From the NCBI GenBank assembly GCA_016840025.1, contig JAEOTF010000090.1:1-64000 (forward strand): a stretch of DNA of 64,000 nucleotides, read 5' to 3'. The notes beneath the pieces are model-generated. The model searched no databases and was not told the DNA's origin. It saw only the letters and a program-made list of their open reading frames with translations. The position numbers and the translations under genes were made by a program. This DNA is from Candidatus Hodarchaeota archaeon. GTDB taxonomy: Archaea; Asgardarchaeota; Heimdallarchaeia; Hodarchaeales; YT1-039. The stretch's first letter is position 1. The number at the start of each line of letters is the position of its first letter. Shown here one piece after another: positions 8,959 to 18,216 of the stretch.

Positions 8959-11070
8959 CTAATTACCGAATCTTTCTTTACCATATCTCTTCTTATATGC
9001 TTCTTCATATGCTTCTTGACTTATTTCACCTTGTTGATACTTCCTATAGATTTCTTGGAATGTTTCTACACCTGTCAGTGGTTTAGTTAAAGTGGAATAC
9101 TCAGTTTTTAATCTAAAATACTTTTTTATATAAATAGTCAATGCTGCTACTACAGCTAGGAAAGATATAATTAATATGTGATCCATATCCAATTCAAAGC
9201 CATTTGCTGAGCCTAACTGAGAACTAGGACTTGTTGACGAATCTATCGATGTAAGACTTGCAGTTGAGTCTAAGGATGATGTACTAGATGGTGGGCTAGT
9301 GGTTGTTGAACTATTATAAATTATCCATTCTAGCATCACTCTAACTTCATATTGAAGAATAACTGCATTTGAAATGTATTCGTACGCTTTTTGATACTCT
9401 AAATCATCATAAGCTTGTAAAGTTAAACTGTAATTATTGAGGATAGCATTTAATTTTTCTTCTATGACTGTAGGGGATTCAGAGAGTTGATTGATAAGTT
9501 GATTTATATTAAAAGATGCACTATAATAATGATTAAGCCAGATATCAGTTGAAGTACGACTAAAACAGTCTATGGCGAATGTAGAAAAGTTAATCGCAGG
9601 ACTATAATAAGTCATTACACTTTCTACGTAATCTCCACCCCATCCATACTCTAAATATTCACCAGTATGTGGATGGGGGAGTCCGAGTGTATGACCTACT
9701 TCATGCACAATTACTTGGGTTATTCCTTTGTCGGGGATATCATACGCATTACTACTGCTGTTGAATTGATACATCCGTGGAGGATTGATATTCATCAGTT
9801 GCCAGCCCATCCCACCTAAACCTGAAAAATTCGTTCCCTCAAGAGCCATTATAGTTTCATTCGAGAGGAAAACAACAGTCGGAAAAGAGAGGTCTGCGAA
9901 GGATGAAGGGAATAATATTTCTAAATAATTTTCAACAGTATCGTAAAATCCATCTGTTATTTCAATAAGCCCATTTCCCGACTTTGATTCCAAATTAAAT
10001 TTGTTATAGAGCTCTGGATATTCATTAAGGTATTTCCATCTGACAGTAACATTCCACTGGTAGAATGGGGCGATTTCAGCAAGTGGTGCAATAATTCGTT
10101 GCTTTGAGGTTATCCATTGTAACATTTCAAGCGAATACCCATAACCGGTTAGATTTGATAAAAGTAAGACATCTATATCTACTGTGGGATTAACTATTGG
10201 CATTTCTCCAGCTACAATATATGGTGGTTCAACATAGCCTACAAAATTGTTCCCAATAATGTCTATTGCCCAATCTGCGATCCAATTACGGATTATAGCT
10301 CTTCCATTTGAGGTTTCTAATCCATATTGGCTAGCTAAACTCTGAATAGTGTGAAATAAGTGATCTTCAGCGTTCCACCACGTTCCCCACGCAGTATCAA
10401 TCCACTCGGGAAACCAATGATATGCACTTAAGTCTAAGAAGTAGAATTTCCCTACAGTCCCACCATAACCTGGAGTAGGTCGAGTATAAAGATTTGTAGT
10501 AAATGAATAAAAACCAGTTGAAGTGGTATTCGAATCAGGACTAGTTGCTGTTAAGGAAAACCAGTGAGAGTAGCCCTCACGATCCAAATGAGTCAAATTG
10601 AAAATATAGAGAGTATAATCGGCAGTAGGTATTGGCATTATACTGGGCAGCCATTTTTCAAAATCTATTGCATCAACTTCTCGACCTGTTCGATTTACAA
10701 ATACATCGGTAGTCTTTCCAAAAAGAGAGGCATTAAAATCCATATTGGGCTGTTCTTGAAGTGGTGCATTAGTTTCCCAATAATCGGTGATAGACTCATT
10801 GATTGATTGATCAAGCGTTTCCACCACATAAGAAAGAGTGTATTGTGTGGCATTGTGGACAATCGATGAGGGGAGCATAGTTGGGAGTAAAAAAAGCTCT
10901 AACCGAGGATCAAAGTTAAGAAATTCAAGTCCTATAGTCAATGAACATTTCAAAGGAGTAGATATAGTCAAAGGAGTAGATATAGTCAAAGGAGTAGATG
11001 AACTTGGAGAAGGAAAAAAAGCGCTTATTATAATAGTTGATATCATAAAAGCACGAGAAAATCGCATAAT
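8959..11070 (-). CDS. Secreted, membrane-anchored metzincin-like metalloprotease (paralog B, SHOCT-like tail)
   Basis: Paralog of the proteins at 3813 and 11189. The zinc site HEVGHTLGLPH and Met-turn ESVMTYY are intact. The signal peptide MRFSRAFMISTIIISAFFP starts best at the ATG near 11067-11070, and an 18-base tandem repeat codes for TPLTIS repeats just after it. A Ser/Thr-rich stalk (about residues 590-625) precedes a transmembrane helix (ILIISFLAVVAALTIYI). Unlike the other two copies, the cytoplasmic tail adds about 45 residues ending in QEIYRKYQQGEISQEAYEE, the pattern of a SHOCT short oligomerisation motif. The catalytic domain is predicted to be outside the cell. Confidence 0.8.
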   Translation of the reverse strand: MMRFSRAFMISTIIISAFFPSPSSSTPLTISTPLTISTPLKCSLTIGLEFLNFDPRLELFLLPTMLPSSIVHNATQYTLSYVVETLDQSINESITDYWETNAPLQEQPNMDFNASLFGKTTDVFVNRTGREVDAIDFEKWLPSIMPIPTADYTLYIFNLTHLDREGYSHWFSLTATSPDSNTTSTGFYSFTTNLYTRPTPGYGGTVGKFYFLDLSAYHWFPEWIDTAWGTWWNAEDHLFHTIQSLASQYGLETSNGRAIIRNWIADWAIDIIGNNFVGYVEPPYIVAGEMPIVNPTVDIDVLLLSNLTGYGYSLEMLQWITSKQRIIAPLAEIAPFYQWNVTVRWKYLNEYPELYNKFNLESKSGNGLIEITDGFYDTVENYLEILFPSSFADLSFPTVVFLSNETIMALEGTNFSGLGGMGWQLMNINPPRMYQFNSSSNAYDIPDKGITQVIVHEVGHTLGLPHPHTGEYLEYGWGGDYVESVMTYYSPAINFSTFAIDCFSRTSTDIWLNHYYSASFNINQLINQLSESPTVIEEKLNAILNNYSLTLQAYDDLEYQKAYEYISNAVILQYEVRVMLEWIIYNSSTTTSPPSSTSSLDSTASLTSIDSSTSPSSQLGSANGFELDMDHILIISFLAVVAALTIYIKKYFRLKTEYSTLTKPLTGVETFQEIYRKYQQGEISQEAYEEAYKKRYGKERFGN
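10952..10999. repeat. 18-base tandem repeat, 2.7 copies
   Basis: The unit aaaggagtagatatagtc occurs at 10952-10969 and 10970-10987, followed by a 12-base partial copy to 10999. It is in frame within metzincin B and codes for repeated Thr-Pro-Leu-Thr-Ile-Ser directly after the signal peptide. The copies are identical, so the expansion looks recent. It lies where the other two paralogs have unrelated short linkers. Confidence 0.85.
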
Positions 11071-11188
11071 AATCACTTAACATGAAAATTAAAATATAAT
11101 ATTGTGTAATAAATGGAAGGTTTATCTCGGCTGATTTTCCTTAGAGATGCCCGTACATAATAAATTATTTCTGTTTTAGTTAATCTCA

Positions 11189-13069
11189 TTAACTGTCATT
11201 GGAATTTGTATCCAACACTCTTTTTCTTTTTTTCAGATAAGATATTCCAAAAAGTGAGAATAATAACAAAATCCATGCCCATCCCGGGGTCTTTGAAGAA
11301 GTTGAAGTGCTTGATGATTGCTTAGCTAACTGTTGTAACGATGATGTGATTTCATATTGAAGTGTTACTGCCAATGAAATGTTTTCATACGCTTGCTGAT
11401 ACTCTAAGTGATCATATGCTTGAATTGAATCTTCATACTGCTTCTGTACGGATTGTAGTTTGTTTTCATCTTCAATAGGAAGTGAACTAACCTCTTCAAG
11501 AAGTTGGTTGACTATTTTACTAGCATTTTTATAATAATCAAAGTAGATATCCGTCGAGGATCGACTAAATCTGTCAATGGCGTAAGTAGAAAAGTTAACA
11601 GTTGGATTGTAGTAACTCATTACACTCTCAACGTAATCGCCACCCCATCCATAGTAATCATGTGGATGAGGGAATCCCAGAGTGTGTCCAACCTCATGTA
11701 CGATTACTTGCGTCAATCCTCTGTCAGGAACATCGTAACGATTACTAGTGTTGTTAAATTTATATAAACGTGAGGGATTAAGATTCAACAATTGCCAAGG
11801 AAAACCTCGGGAGATACCTGCAAAAATAAGGCCATTATTAGCCATTTCCGTCTCATTAGAGAGAAACCCAACTGTTGGAAAAGAAATGTCTGCATTTGAA
11901 GTAGGGAATAATTCTTGCCGGAAGTTATCTACAAAATCAAAAAATCCTTCTGTCACCTCAATAATGCCATTTCCTGCCTGTGCCTCTGAGTTAAACTTTC
12001 TAAAAAGGTCAGGATAGGTGTTAAGCGGTTCTAACCTAACAGTTACATTCCATTGGTAAAATGGGGCAACTTCCATGAGCGGCGTTAGTATACGTTTTTC
12101 TGAGGTTAACCATTGTAATGAATCAAGCGGATAACCTTTATCGGTTAGGTTTGATAAGAGTAGCACTTCAATATCTACTTTGGGATTAACTATTGGCTTG
12201 TCTTCAGATATAATGTATGGTGGTTCAATGTACCCTATGAAGTTATTGCCCAGAATATCGATTATCCAATGACCAATCCAATAACGGATTGATTCCTGCC
12301 CACTTGCAGTTTCTGCTCCATATTGTTCAACTATTTCCTGAATGGTGGAGAATAAATAACCTTCGGCATCCCAATTCCACACTGTTTCGATAAATGTAGG
12401 ATACCAATGGTATGCGCTTAAATCTAGAAAATAAAACCGTCCCACATTTCCTCCAAAACCCGTAACCGGGCGGGTATAAAGCCCAGTGGTAAGTGAGTAG
12501 AAACCAGTTGTGGTTATGTTTGCATCAGGATCATTAACCGTTAAGGAGAACCAGTGGTCATAACCATCACGATCTAAATATGTTAAGTTGAAAATATAGA
12601 GAGTATAGTCAGTAGTGGGTGTAGGTACTACGCTAGGTAACCATTGTTCAAATTTTCGTGCGTCTACTTGCCTACCTGTTCGATTTACAAATACATCAGT
12701 TGATTCTCCATGAAGAGAGGGATCAAAAGCTACATGTGGATGATCTTGTAAAGGGGCATTTGCATCCCAATATGTTTTAATTGAGTCGTTAATTGATGAG
12801 TCTAGAGTTTCAATATCATAAATTAGTTCATATTTAGTATGTGAATGCCCAATGGATGAATGATCAATAGATGAAGGAAGAATATCTGCTAATAAATCCA
12901 ATTCTAATTGAGGATCAAAATTAAGAAACTTTAAGCCAATTTTAAGTGAGCATGAATTTGGTGCAGTCATTATAGTTAATAGTTCAGAGGAAACTGCGAA
13001 AGGGAAACAAACATTTGTGAAAACAATTAATAGTAAGAAGCAACTTGATTTTTGGTCAATATTATGCAT
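11189..13069 (-). CDS. Secreted, membrane-anchored metzincin-like metalloprotease (paralog C)
   Basis: Third member of the metzincin set, 626 residues. It has HEVGHTLGFPH and Met-turn ESVMSYY, a signal peptide (SSCFLLLIVFTNVCFPFAVSS), and a C-terminal hydrophobic helix after TPGWAWILLLFSLFGISYL followed by KKRKR. Shared blocks with the other copies include FVNRTGRQVDA, YLDRDGYDHWFSLTV, FYFLDLSAYHW and PFYQWNVTVRL. It is separated from paralog B by about 120 bases on the same strand. The function is inferred as extracellular proteolysis only; all three copies keep the metal ligands, which argues that all are active. Confidence 0.8.
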   Translation of the reverse strand: MHNIDQKSSCFLLLIVFTNVCFPFAVSSELLTIMTAPNSCSLKIGLKFLNFDPQLELDLLADILPSSIDHSSIGHSHTKYELIYDIETLDSSINDSIKTYWDANAPLQDHPHVAFDPSLHGESTDVFVNRTGRQVDARKFEQWLPSVVPTPTTDYTLYIFNLTYLDRDGYDHWFSLTVNDPDANITTTGFYSLTTGLYTRPVTGFGGNVGRFYFLDLSAYHWYPTFIETVWNWDAEGYLFSTIQEIVEQYGAETASGQESIRYWIGHWIIDILGNNFIGYIEPPYIISEDKPIVNPKVDIEVLLLSNLTDKGYPLDSLQWLTSEKRILTPLMEVAPFYQWNVTVRLEPLNTYPDLFRKFNSEAQAGNGIIEVTEGFFDFVDNFRQELFPTSNADISFPTVGFLSNETEMANNGLIFAGISRGFPWQLLNLNPSRLYKFNNTSNRYDVPDRGLTQVIVHEVGHTLGFPHPHDYYGWGGDYVESVMSYYNPTVNFSTYAIDRFSRSSTDIYFDYYKNASKIVNQLLEEVSSLPIEDENKLQSVQKQYEDSIQAYDHLEYQQAYENISLAVTLQYEITSSLQQLAKQSSSTSTSSKTPGWAWILLLFSLFGISYLKKRKRVLDTNSNDS

Positions 13070-13191
13070 AGAGAACTTACTTATTATAGTCGTTTTTAAA
13101 ATATTCGCTTACCGAATACCTTAATTTCATTAATTATCAAATGTTTGAAAGCATTAATTATTCTCTAATACTAAAGAAGGAATCTTTGAGT

Positions 13192-14274
13192 TTAAGGATG
13201 GAGAGGAATACCCTCTCTCCATTGAGCGAGCTGCCCTTCAAATCCTAACTTGTAGGTTTCATTGATATTTAATGCATGGATAAGCCTGATAAGGCGATGT
13301 GCTTCCTTTTCTGTCTTATCTTGGATAAACCATTTCCAAAAGAATCCCACCAACCAAGGATCCAGCTTTGTCATTCCCATGGGATTTTGTGCCAATAAAA
13401 ACACCGCTTGCCAGAGTTCACTTAAGGCTGTTTCATAAATCCGTTGTAAATAATCGGATCCTCTTCTTTCTTTACCCACTGCAGCAAATAATTGACGAGT
13501 TCGTCGGTCACATTCATTTATCGAGACAAAAGCAGAAAGAATCCAAGTTTTGCGTCTTGTTCGTTCATTAGCGAGGTAAATTTTCTTTCCTAAGTTTTCT
13601 AATTCATCTAAAGCTTTTTTAAGTATTTCTGGAGTAAAAACATCGATATTGAGAAGTTCTTTGATATAGAAATCATGTAATCCTTCTTCTTCTTGAAGAG
13701 AGTCCAATAAGAGTTCTGCAGTTGTTATATTAAAAGAATCTTTACGCATAAGTCGAGCACAGATGCTCTCTTCTCCCGCTTTAAATATCCAGATGAACGC
13801 ATCAGCTAAAAGTTCTTCCATAATGTTTCGACGTGCTAAATGAAGAAATCCTTCACTACTTTGAACCTTTAGAAAGATTGTTTCTGGTTTCCATGATAGT
13901 TCCTTAATTTTTTCACGCAGGTAACTAATCAGTCCTTCTGGGTCATAGATGGGTTTACAGTTACTTAACAATCGCACAACCGTAGCTATTTGCCAAAATG
14001 CCACATCAACAATGTCCTCGATAACATCTACAAAAAATTGAGGCTCTATAAAGCTAATTTTAATTTTTACGTCTTGAAATTCTTCTAATTTCATTTGAGT
14101 CTCTAGAATGTTCTTTTGCCCCTGTCTTAACGCCCATATGGATACTATTGTCTCATCTCCTGGGCGTAATGGTGTAAGATAGACAAATCGCCCTCTTTCT
14201 TTACGATCATATTTCATTTGTCCGAGTACTTTCTCAATGACGGTTTCTAGTACTGCTAGTTCAAGATTCCCCAT
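13192..14274 (-). CDS. Unknown protein, possible nucleotidyltransferase relative
   Basis: A 360-residue soluble protein that I do not recognise with confidence. The segment NCKPIYDPEGLISYLREKIKE resembles the strand-turn-helix after the active site in minimal nucleotidyltransferases, and the N-terminus could hold a beta sheet, but the GS-x-DxD signature is not visible. The rest is helical. It overlaps the upstream VTT-domain gene by 14 bases, so the two are translationally coupled. No further role can be stated. Confidence 0.55.
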   Translation of the reverse strand: MGNLELAVLETVIEKVLGQMKYDRKERGRFVYLTPLRPGDETIVSIWALRQGQKNILETQMKLEEFQDVKIKISFIEPQFFVDVIEDIVDVAFWQIATVVRLLSNCKPIYDPEGLISYLREKIKELSWKPETIFLKVQSSEGFLHLARRNIMEELLADAFIWIFKAGEESICARLMRKDSFNITTAELLLDSLQEEEGLHDFYIKELLNIDVFTPEILKKALDELENLGKKIYLANERTRRKTWILSAFVSINECDRRTRQLFAAVGKERRGSDYLQRIYETALSELWQAVFLLAQNPMGMTKLDPWLVGFFWKWFIQDKTEKEAHRLIRLIHALNINETYKLGFEGQLAQWREGIPLHP

Positions 14275-14917
14275 CTATTGTTCCACTCACCTTTACCAAC
14301 ATATTTTGTTTGGATAGTCTTTTCAGAACCACAAAATAGAGTAAGATAAGAATAGCTATCACTAAAAAAAGAATACTTAATCCAATCGTTGGTGCCTTCT
14401 CTATTTCACCATGAGTCCAATAACCAAGCACGCAGTAAAAAATAGTCCGTGGTATCACACCAATTGCTGAGGCTATGTAAAAATCCCTAAACCGGATTTC
14501 AGCTAATCCTGCTCCGTAAGAGACTGCATCAAAAGGAATGAATGGAATAAGTCGCCCTATTAGAACTGTCCAGAAACCGTTTTGTTTAAACCATCCATCA
14601 GCGAATTGAAGTGTTTGTTCATCAACAAATCGCACCACTAGGGGTCTTCCTCCTTTCTTTGCAATAAAAAAACATAAAATTGCACCTACCATAGAACCCA
14701 AAGCGCCAAAAATAACTGCAAGAGTAATCCCAAGGATAACGCCGTATTTATCCGTAAAAGCTGCACCTCCTAGACCTAATAAAAATTCTGAAGGAATAGG
14801 CGAAATTATTGCTTGCACTATCATTGCAAAGAAGAGTCCTATGGGACCAATATCTTCCACAAGTTGAATAAGCCATTCCACGATATCAGAGAGCCATATT
14901 TCCAGTGAAAATGTCAT
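14261..14917 (-). CDS. VTT-domain (DedA/TVP38/TMEM64) membrane protein
   Basis: About five hydrophobic segments. The family core is visible: IPSEFLLGLGGAAF near residues 40-55, GALGSMVGAILCFFIAKKGG, then the amphipathic RLIPFIPFDAVSYGAGL segment and FYIASAIGVIPRTIFYCVLGYW. These are conserved VTT (SNARE-associated) features; the family includes lipid scramblases and proteins linked to membrane potential and lipid transport. Length (218) is normal. It overlaps the downstream unknown gene, so both are probably co-expressed. Confidence 0.85.
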   Translation of the reverse strand: MTFSLEIWLSDIVEWLIQLVEDIGPIGLFFAMIVQAIISPIPSEFLLGLGGAAFTDKYGVILGITLAVIFGALGSMVGAILCFFIAKKGGRPLVVRFVDEQTLQFADGWFKQNGFWTVLIGRLIPFIPFDAVSYGAGLAEIRFRDFYIASAIGVIPRTIFYCVLGYWTHGEIEKAPTIGLSILFLVIAILILLYFVVLKRLSKQNMLVKVSGTIDGES

Positions 14918-14971
14918 TTTGCTAACCAGATGTAAGTGATGAAATAAGATTACCCAAATAGAGATTCAGAT

Positions 14972-15610
14972 CTAGATTAATTCTATCTCCTGATAGACTG
15001 GTATATTGATCTTTTTGTCCGCATAAAGCAACATTAACGCTGAAATTTCTTTTAAAGAAAGCAATCCTCGTAATTTTTGCTCTCTATTTACTTCTTTTAC
15101 AAATTGGTGGAAATCTGTTAAAGCTGTAGTAGTTTGATCGAATAATTCATTGAGCATAGGTTTCATAATTTGTCTGCCTTTTCCAATACCTTGACAACCT
15201 ATTTTCTTAGCATTTACTACTGAAATTATTCTCTTTCCATCCTTTGTCGTCAAACCAAAAGGAAAAGTTCGACAAGCTAAGGGACGATAAGAGTAAATAC
15301 TACATCTTTGTTTATGATAGAAAATGCACTTATCAATTCTCTTGTTAAGTCCTAGATAGGCTAATCCGCGTGTGGTCTCAAATGGGGGAACCATCATCTG
15401 AGGATTCAAAGCAGTGACTTCATTTTTTGATACATAGAATGCAAAATAGGGTAATAGTTCTTCAATAGTCCCTACATATTTTATTAAAAGCAGGATATCA
15501 ACATGAAGTAAAGTTACAATGATTTTATCTGAGTTACAACATATACCGCAATGTTGGCATTCAAACTTCAGGGACTTCCCTTTCTTACTAGATTTCTTAT
15601 CCCTTTTCAA
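14972..15610 (-). CDS. YkgJ-type Cys-cluster protein (copy 1)
   Basis: It shows the YkgJ/Fliw-like CxxCGxCC pattern near the N-terminus (CQHCGICC) and the second cluster CIFYHKQRCSIYSYRPLACR around residues 95-115. These eight cysteines probably hold zinc or an iron-sulphur centre; the family function is unknown. The N-terminus is Lys-rich. It lies downstream of the KaiC-like gene on the same strand after about 40 bases. A second family member sits at 33563. Confidence 0.8.
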   Translation of the reverse strand: MKRDKKSSKKGKSLKFECQHCGICCNSDKIIVTLLHVDILLLIKYVGTIEELLPYFAFYVSKNEVTALNPQMMVPPFETTRGLAYLGLNKRIDKCIFYHKQRCSIYSYRPLACRTFPFGLTTKDGKRIISVVNAKKIGCQGIGKGRQIMKPMLNELFDQTTTALTDFHQFVKEVNREQKLRGLLSLKEISALMLLYADKKINIPVYQEIELI

Positions 15611-15651
15611 TCTATTTCACATATTTTCCCACAGATATGTTTCATTAGGAA

Positions 15652-16410
15652 TTACATATCTATTGCAACATTTTTGTCAGGATGAACTAATACACCACTG
15701 CCTGTAATCTCAAATTCTTTCCGTGCAAACTCATGTCGGTGTCCCCTCATTTTTTGGATGAGAACTGATCGTTTATAAGTCCCATCACGTTGTTCGTGAT
15801 AATTCACTACCATAGCTCCCTGCGTAGAGTATTCTTCGGGTGAAAATGATCCTGAATAAACTATTGAATCAGACCCCTGTCTTCGATATTCAGCAGTTAA
15901 AAGAGTTGTACATTCCCGATTCCCGAGTATCGCACTCATGGTTAGAATTTCTTTTCGCAGTTGATGTTGGCTCTTAACAGCGGTCGATAAAGATGTTAAC
16001 GAGTCAATTACGACACGTGTCGCACCAGTAATATCCAATACTTCAAGTAGGGTTATTAGCAAGCTATCTACATTTGCACGGATTTGAAATCGTTCGTTGG
16101 AAGTAAGGCCTACCCTACTACTAAATCCATCCACTATCGTTATTAAGGGAGGATCGAACGCTTCAAGTTCCTTTAAATTCCAACCAAAATTTCTACAATC
16201 CTTACGGACGTGATTAGCTAAATCATCGAATGCTACAAAAACACCAGGCTCATCGTGATCTAAAGCGCCTCTGATAAGGAACTGAAGACAAAAAATGCTT
16301 TTTCCAGCACCTGGTGGGCCTTGCATAAGGATTGTTTTTCCTTTAGGAAATCCCGAGGGTATAAATAATTCATTAAGTCCTGGGATGCCCGAGTCAATCA
16401 TATCGGACAC
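15652..16410 (-). CDS. KaiC-like RecA-superfamily ATPase
   Basis: A single RecA-fold domain. Walker A is GPPGAGKS (residues 31-38), preceded by SGIPGLNELF, the usual KaiC/RadA-like lead-in. Walker B is RVVIDSLTSLS near residue 140. Length is that of archaeal single-domain KaiC homologs. These proteins are used as regulators or signalling ATPases in archaea; no partner (receiver or kinase) is adjacent. It is divergent from rps17e, with 240 bases between. Confidence 0.8.
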   Translation of the reverse strand: MSDMIDSGIPGLNELFIPSGFPKGKTILMQGPPGAGKSIFCLQFLIRGALDHDEPGVFVAFDDLANHVRKDCRNFGWNLKELEAFDPPLITIVDGFSSRVGLTSNERFQIRANVDSLLITLLEVLDITGATRVVIDSLTSLSTAVKSQHQLRKEILTMSAILGNRECTTLLTAEYRRQGSDSIVYSGSFSPEEYSTQGAMVVNYHEQRDGTYKRSVLIQKMRGHRHEFARKEFEITGSGVLVHPDKNVAIDM

Positions 16411-16649
16411 AAATATTCCTCACATTCTAAATTCGTTGAACTTAATCGTATTTATGTTATTGTTCTTTTTTTTCTTCCTTTTCTTAAGAGTAATTGTACT
16501 CTATTAATAACCAATGTTCATTAATTGATTATTCTATTATTAAGAAGATCTTTAAATCAAGCTTCAATGGCTGCTATTTAAAGGTCTTTACGTTAATCAC
16601 CACCTTACAGATAAGTGTCTTTAAAATAACCAGAATCGAGTTGATCTAT

Positions 16650-16880
16650 TTGGGAAGTGTACGCCCAGCTTACGTTAAAAAACTTTCAAGAGAAATAGTA
16701 GATAAATATGAACACAAACTCACTCTAGATTTTGACGAGAATAAAAATATTATATCTATGGTCGTGGAACTCCGCTCTAAAAAATTACGTAACCGGGTTG
16801 CAGGTTACGTAACGAGATTAATGCGTCAGCGTCGTATGCCCGTAGAAGAGGAACCTGACCTATTTGAACCAAGAGATTAA
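16650..16880 (+). CDS. rps17e: 30S ribosomal protein S17e
   Basis: The 76-residue product matches archaeal/eukaryotic S17e along its length: MGSVRPAYVKKLSREIV, then LTLDFDENKN and the strongly conserved RSKKLRNRVAGYVTRLMR. An in-frame TTG at 16650 gives the expected MGSVR start; the frame is open further upstream but that part does not resemble S17e and would exceed the family size. The C-terminus (EEEPDLFEPRD) is acidic. S17e is restricted to archaea and eukaryotes, so it is a good marker for the domain of this genome. mfnB follows after 82 bases. Confidence 0.85.
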   Translation: MGSVRPAYVKKLSREIVDKYEHKLTLDFDENKNIISMVVELRSKKLRNRVAGYVTRLMRQRRMPVEEEPDLFEPRD

Positions 16881-16962
16881 GTTAATCAATCAACAGAGGA
16901 TTAAATTTTCTTTTTTCACTAAGTACGAGGAGTCTAAATCCTTATATTAAGGGTGAAACGAA

Positions 16963-17664
16963 GTGAAGCTCCTGATCAGTCCGCGTTCGCTTGAGGAAGC
17001 CCGAAAAGTAATTGCAGGGGGAGCTAATATTGTAGATATTAAGAATCCCTCTGAAGGATCACTTGGTGCGGGGAGTCCTCATTTGATTCATGCGGTTAAG
17101 GAACTTACTGAAAATAGAGTAGAAATCTCTGCAGCTTTAGGTGATATCTCGGTTTGGATGCCCGGAACGATAGGACTGGCTGCGTATGGCGCTATGCAAG
17201 CAGGCGCTAATTACGTAAAAATGGGCACTCTGAATTTGAACGAAAAACAGACCGCAGATACAGCAAAAGCTTGCATCGAAGCCCTTAATGGTGGATGTTC
17301 TATGGTTATTGCGGGATATGCCGATGCTTCACGTGTAAATGGTTTAACTCCTCTTAAGATTCCCTCAATAGCTGCTTCTACCCGTGCAGATATTGCTATG
17401 ATTGATACAGCAATTAAAGACGGTAGGGGTTTATTAGATAATATGAGTACAATAGAACTCCGAAAATTTGTCAAACAAGCACATGCTCTTGGACTCGAAG
17501 CAGCATTGGCAGGTGAAGTCAGAATAGAGGAAGTAGAAGTGCTAGCAGGTTTGGAAGTTGATATAATCGGCATTCGTTCTGCTGCTTGCGAGGGTGGAAG
17601 AAGAGATGCATCAATTAGTGAAGAAAAAGTCCGTGAACTTGTGGAGTACTGTAAACAACTCTAA
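16963..17664 (+). CDS. mfnB: (5-formylfuran-3-yl)methyl phosphate synthase
   Basis: MfnB makes 4-(hydroxymethyl)-2-furancarboxaldehyde phosphate from two glyceraldehyde 3-phosphate molecules, the first step to the furan ring of methanofuran. The product has the full TIM-barrel sequence of the family: LLISPRSLEEA, the VDIKNPSEGSLGA block with the catalytic Lys, then VKMGTLNL and GIRSAACEGGRRDASI. Length 233 is standard. The start is GTG with AGGGTGA seven bases before. mfnE lies 700 bases downstream on the other strand. Methanofuran or a related C1 carrier is used in the archaeal Wood-Ljungdahl branch, which is inferred here, not shown. Confidence 0.92.
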   Translation: MKLLISPRSLEEARKVIAGGANIVDIKNPSEGSLGAGSPHLIHAVKELTENRVEISAALGDISVWMPGTIGLAAYGAMQAGANYVKMGTLNLNEKQTADTAKACIEALNGGCSMVIAGYADASRVNGLTPLKIPSIAASTRADIAMIDTAIKDGRGLLDNMSTIELRKFVKQAHALGLEAALAGEVRIEEVEVLAGLEVDIIGIRSAACEGGRRDASISEEKVRELVEYCKQL

Positions 17665-17804
17665 ATTAATGAAGATATTCTTGGATTATTTAAAAAAATA
17701 GAGTTAATTGATAATCTTCACTAATGGCGAGTCGTTTGGTAAGCAATACCTTAATAAGGTGTAATTGCGATCCTAAAAGTTGTTTGGAAATAACTAGAGT
17801 CAAC

Positions 17805-18190
17805 GACCCACAGACGCACTTCATGCGATCTGTGTGCTTGGAGTGGGATTCCCTCCCCAAGCCCAGTTGATTAGCCTCAGTCACCAGCCACGAACTTTTC
17901 TTCGAAGACTCTTGGCTGACGGGACTCCGTTACCTTGGAATGGAATCCTTGTGATTCCTCATAGGCACTTCAGGGTGCTCCACAAGCTCTGAACTCTGCG
18001 GTCAGTGGCTAAACAGTTCTACAGGGTTAGGAATAGTGTTGCTGACAAGTCCAGGAAACCCTTGGTAACATTGGCGATGTGGACTACTCCCATCAGGGAG
18101 GCAGGTTTCTTCTTAACCTGCAAACCTTATCCCAAGGGATAAGGGGGCGATTCATCCCACAGACGCACGCGATCTGTGGGTTTTCTCGCT
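17805..18190 (+). ncRNA. GC-richer, strongly hairpinned element with IS200/IS605-like right end
   Basis: This stretch stands out by base composition and by stacked inverted repeats. They are: 17809-17834 (CACAGACGCA with its complement, loop CTTCA), 18102-18120 (CAGGTT/AACCTG), 18125-18144 (perfect 9-bp CCTTATCCC/GGGATAAGG) and 18156-18180 (CCCACAGA/TCTGTGGG). The first and last hairpins share the sequence CACAGACGCAC...GCGATCTGTG. GCGA at 18147 pairs with TCGC at 18186 around the last hairpin, and the block ggcgattcatccc-hairpin-ttttctcgc looks like the right end of IS200/IS605 elements. No transposase or TnpB frame is present. It may be a decayed element, a non-autonomous one with guide-RNA ancestry, or a stand-alone structured RNA. 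The strand is uncertain. Confidence 0.45.
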
Positions 18191-18216
18191 CAATCAGCAC
18201 AAAAAAGTTGAGTAGC

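Noticed and set aside
17690..17884. Minus-strand ORF near mfnB, considered as a TnpB remnant
   Set aside because: It has no RuvC or zinc-finger motif of TnpB; the DNA is better explained by the hairpin element.
18079..18216. N-terminal extension of the ribbon-helix-helix protein
   Set aside because: The extension is translated from the hairpinned element and does not fit the family; ATG 18217 gives a normal small regulator.
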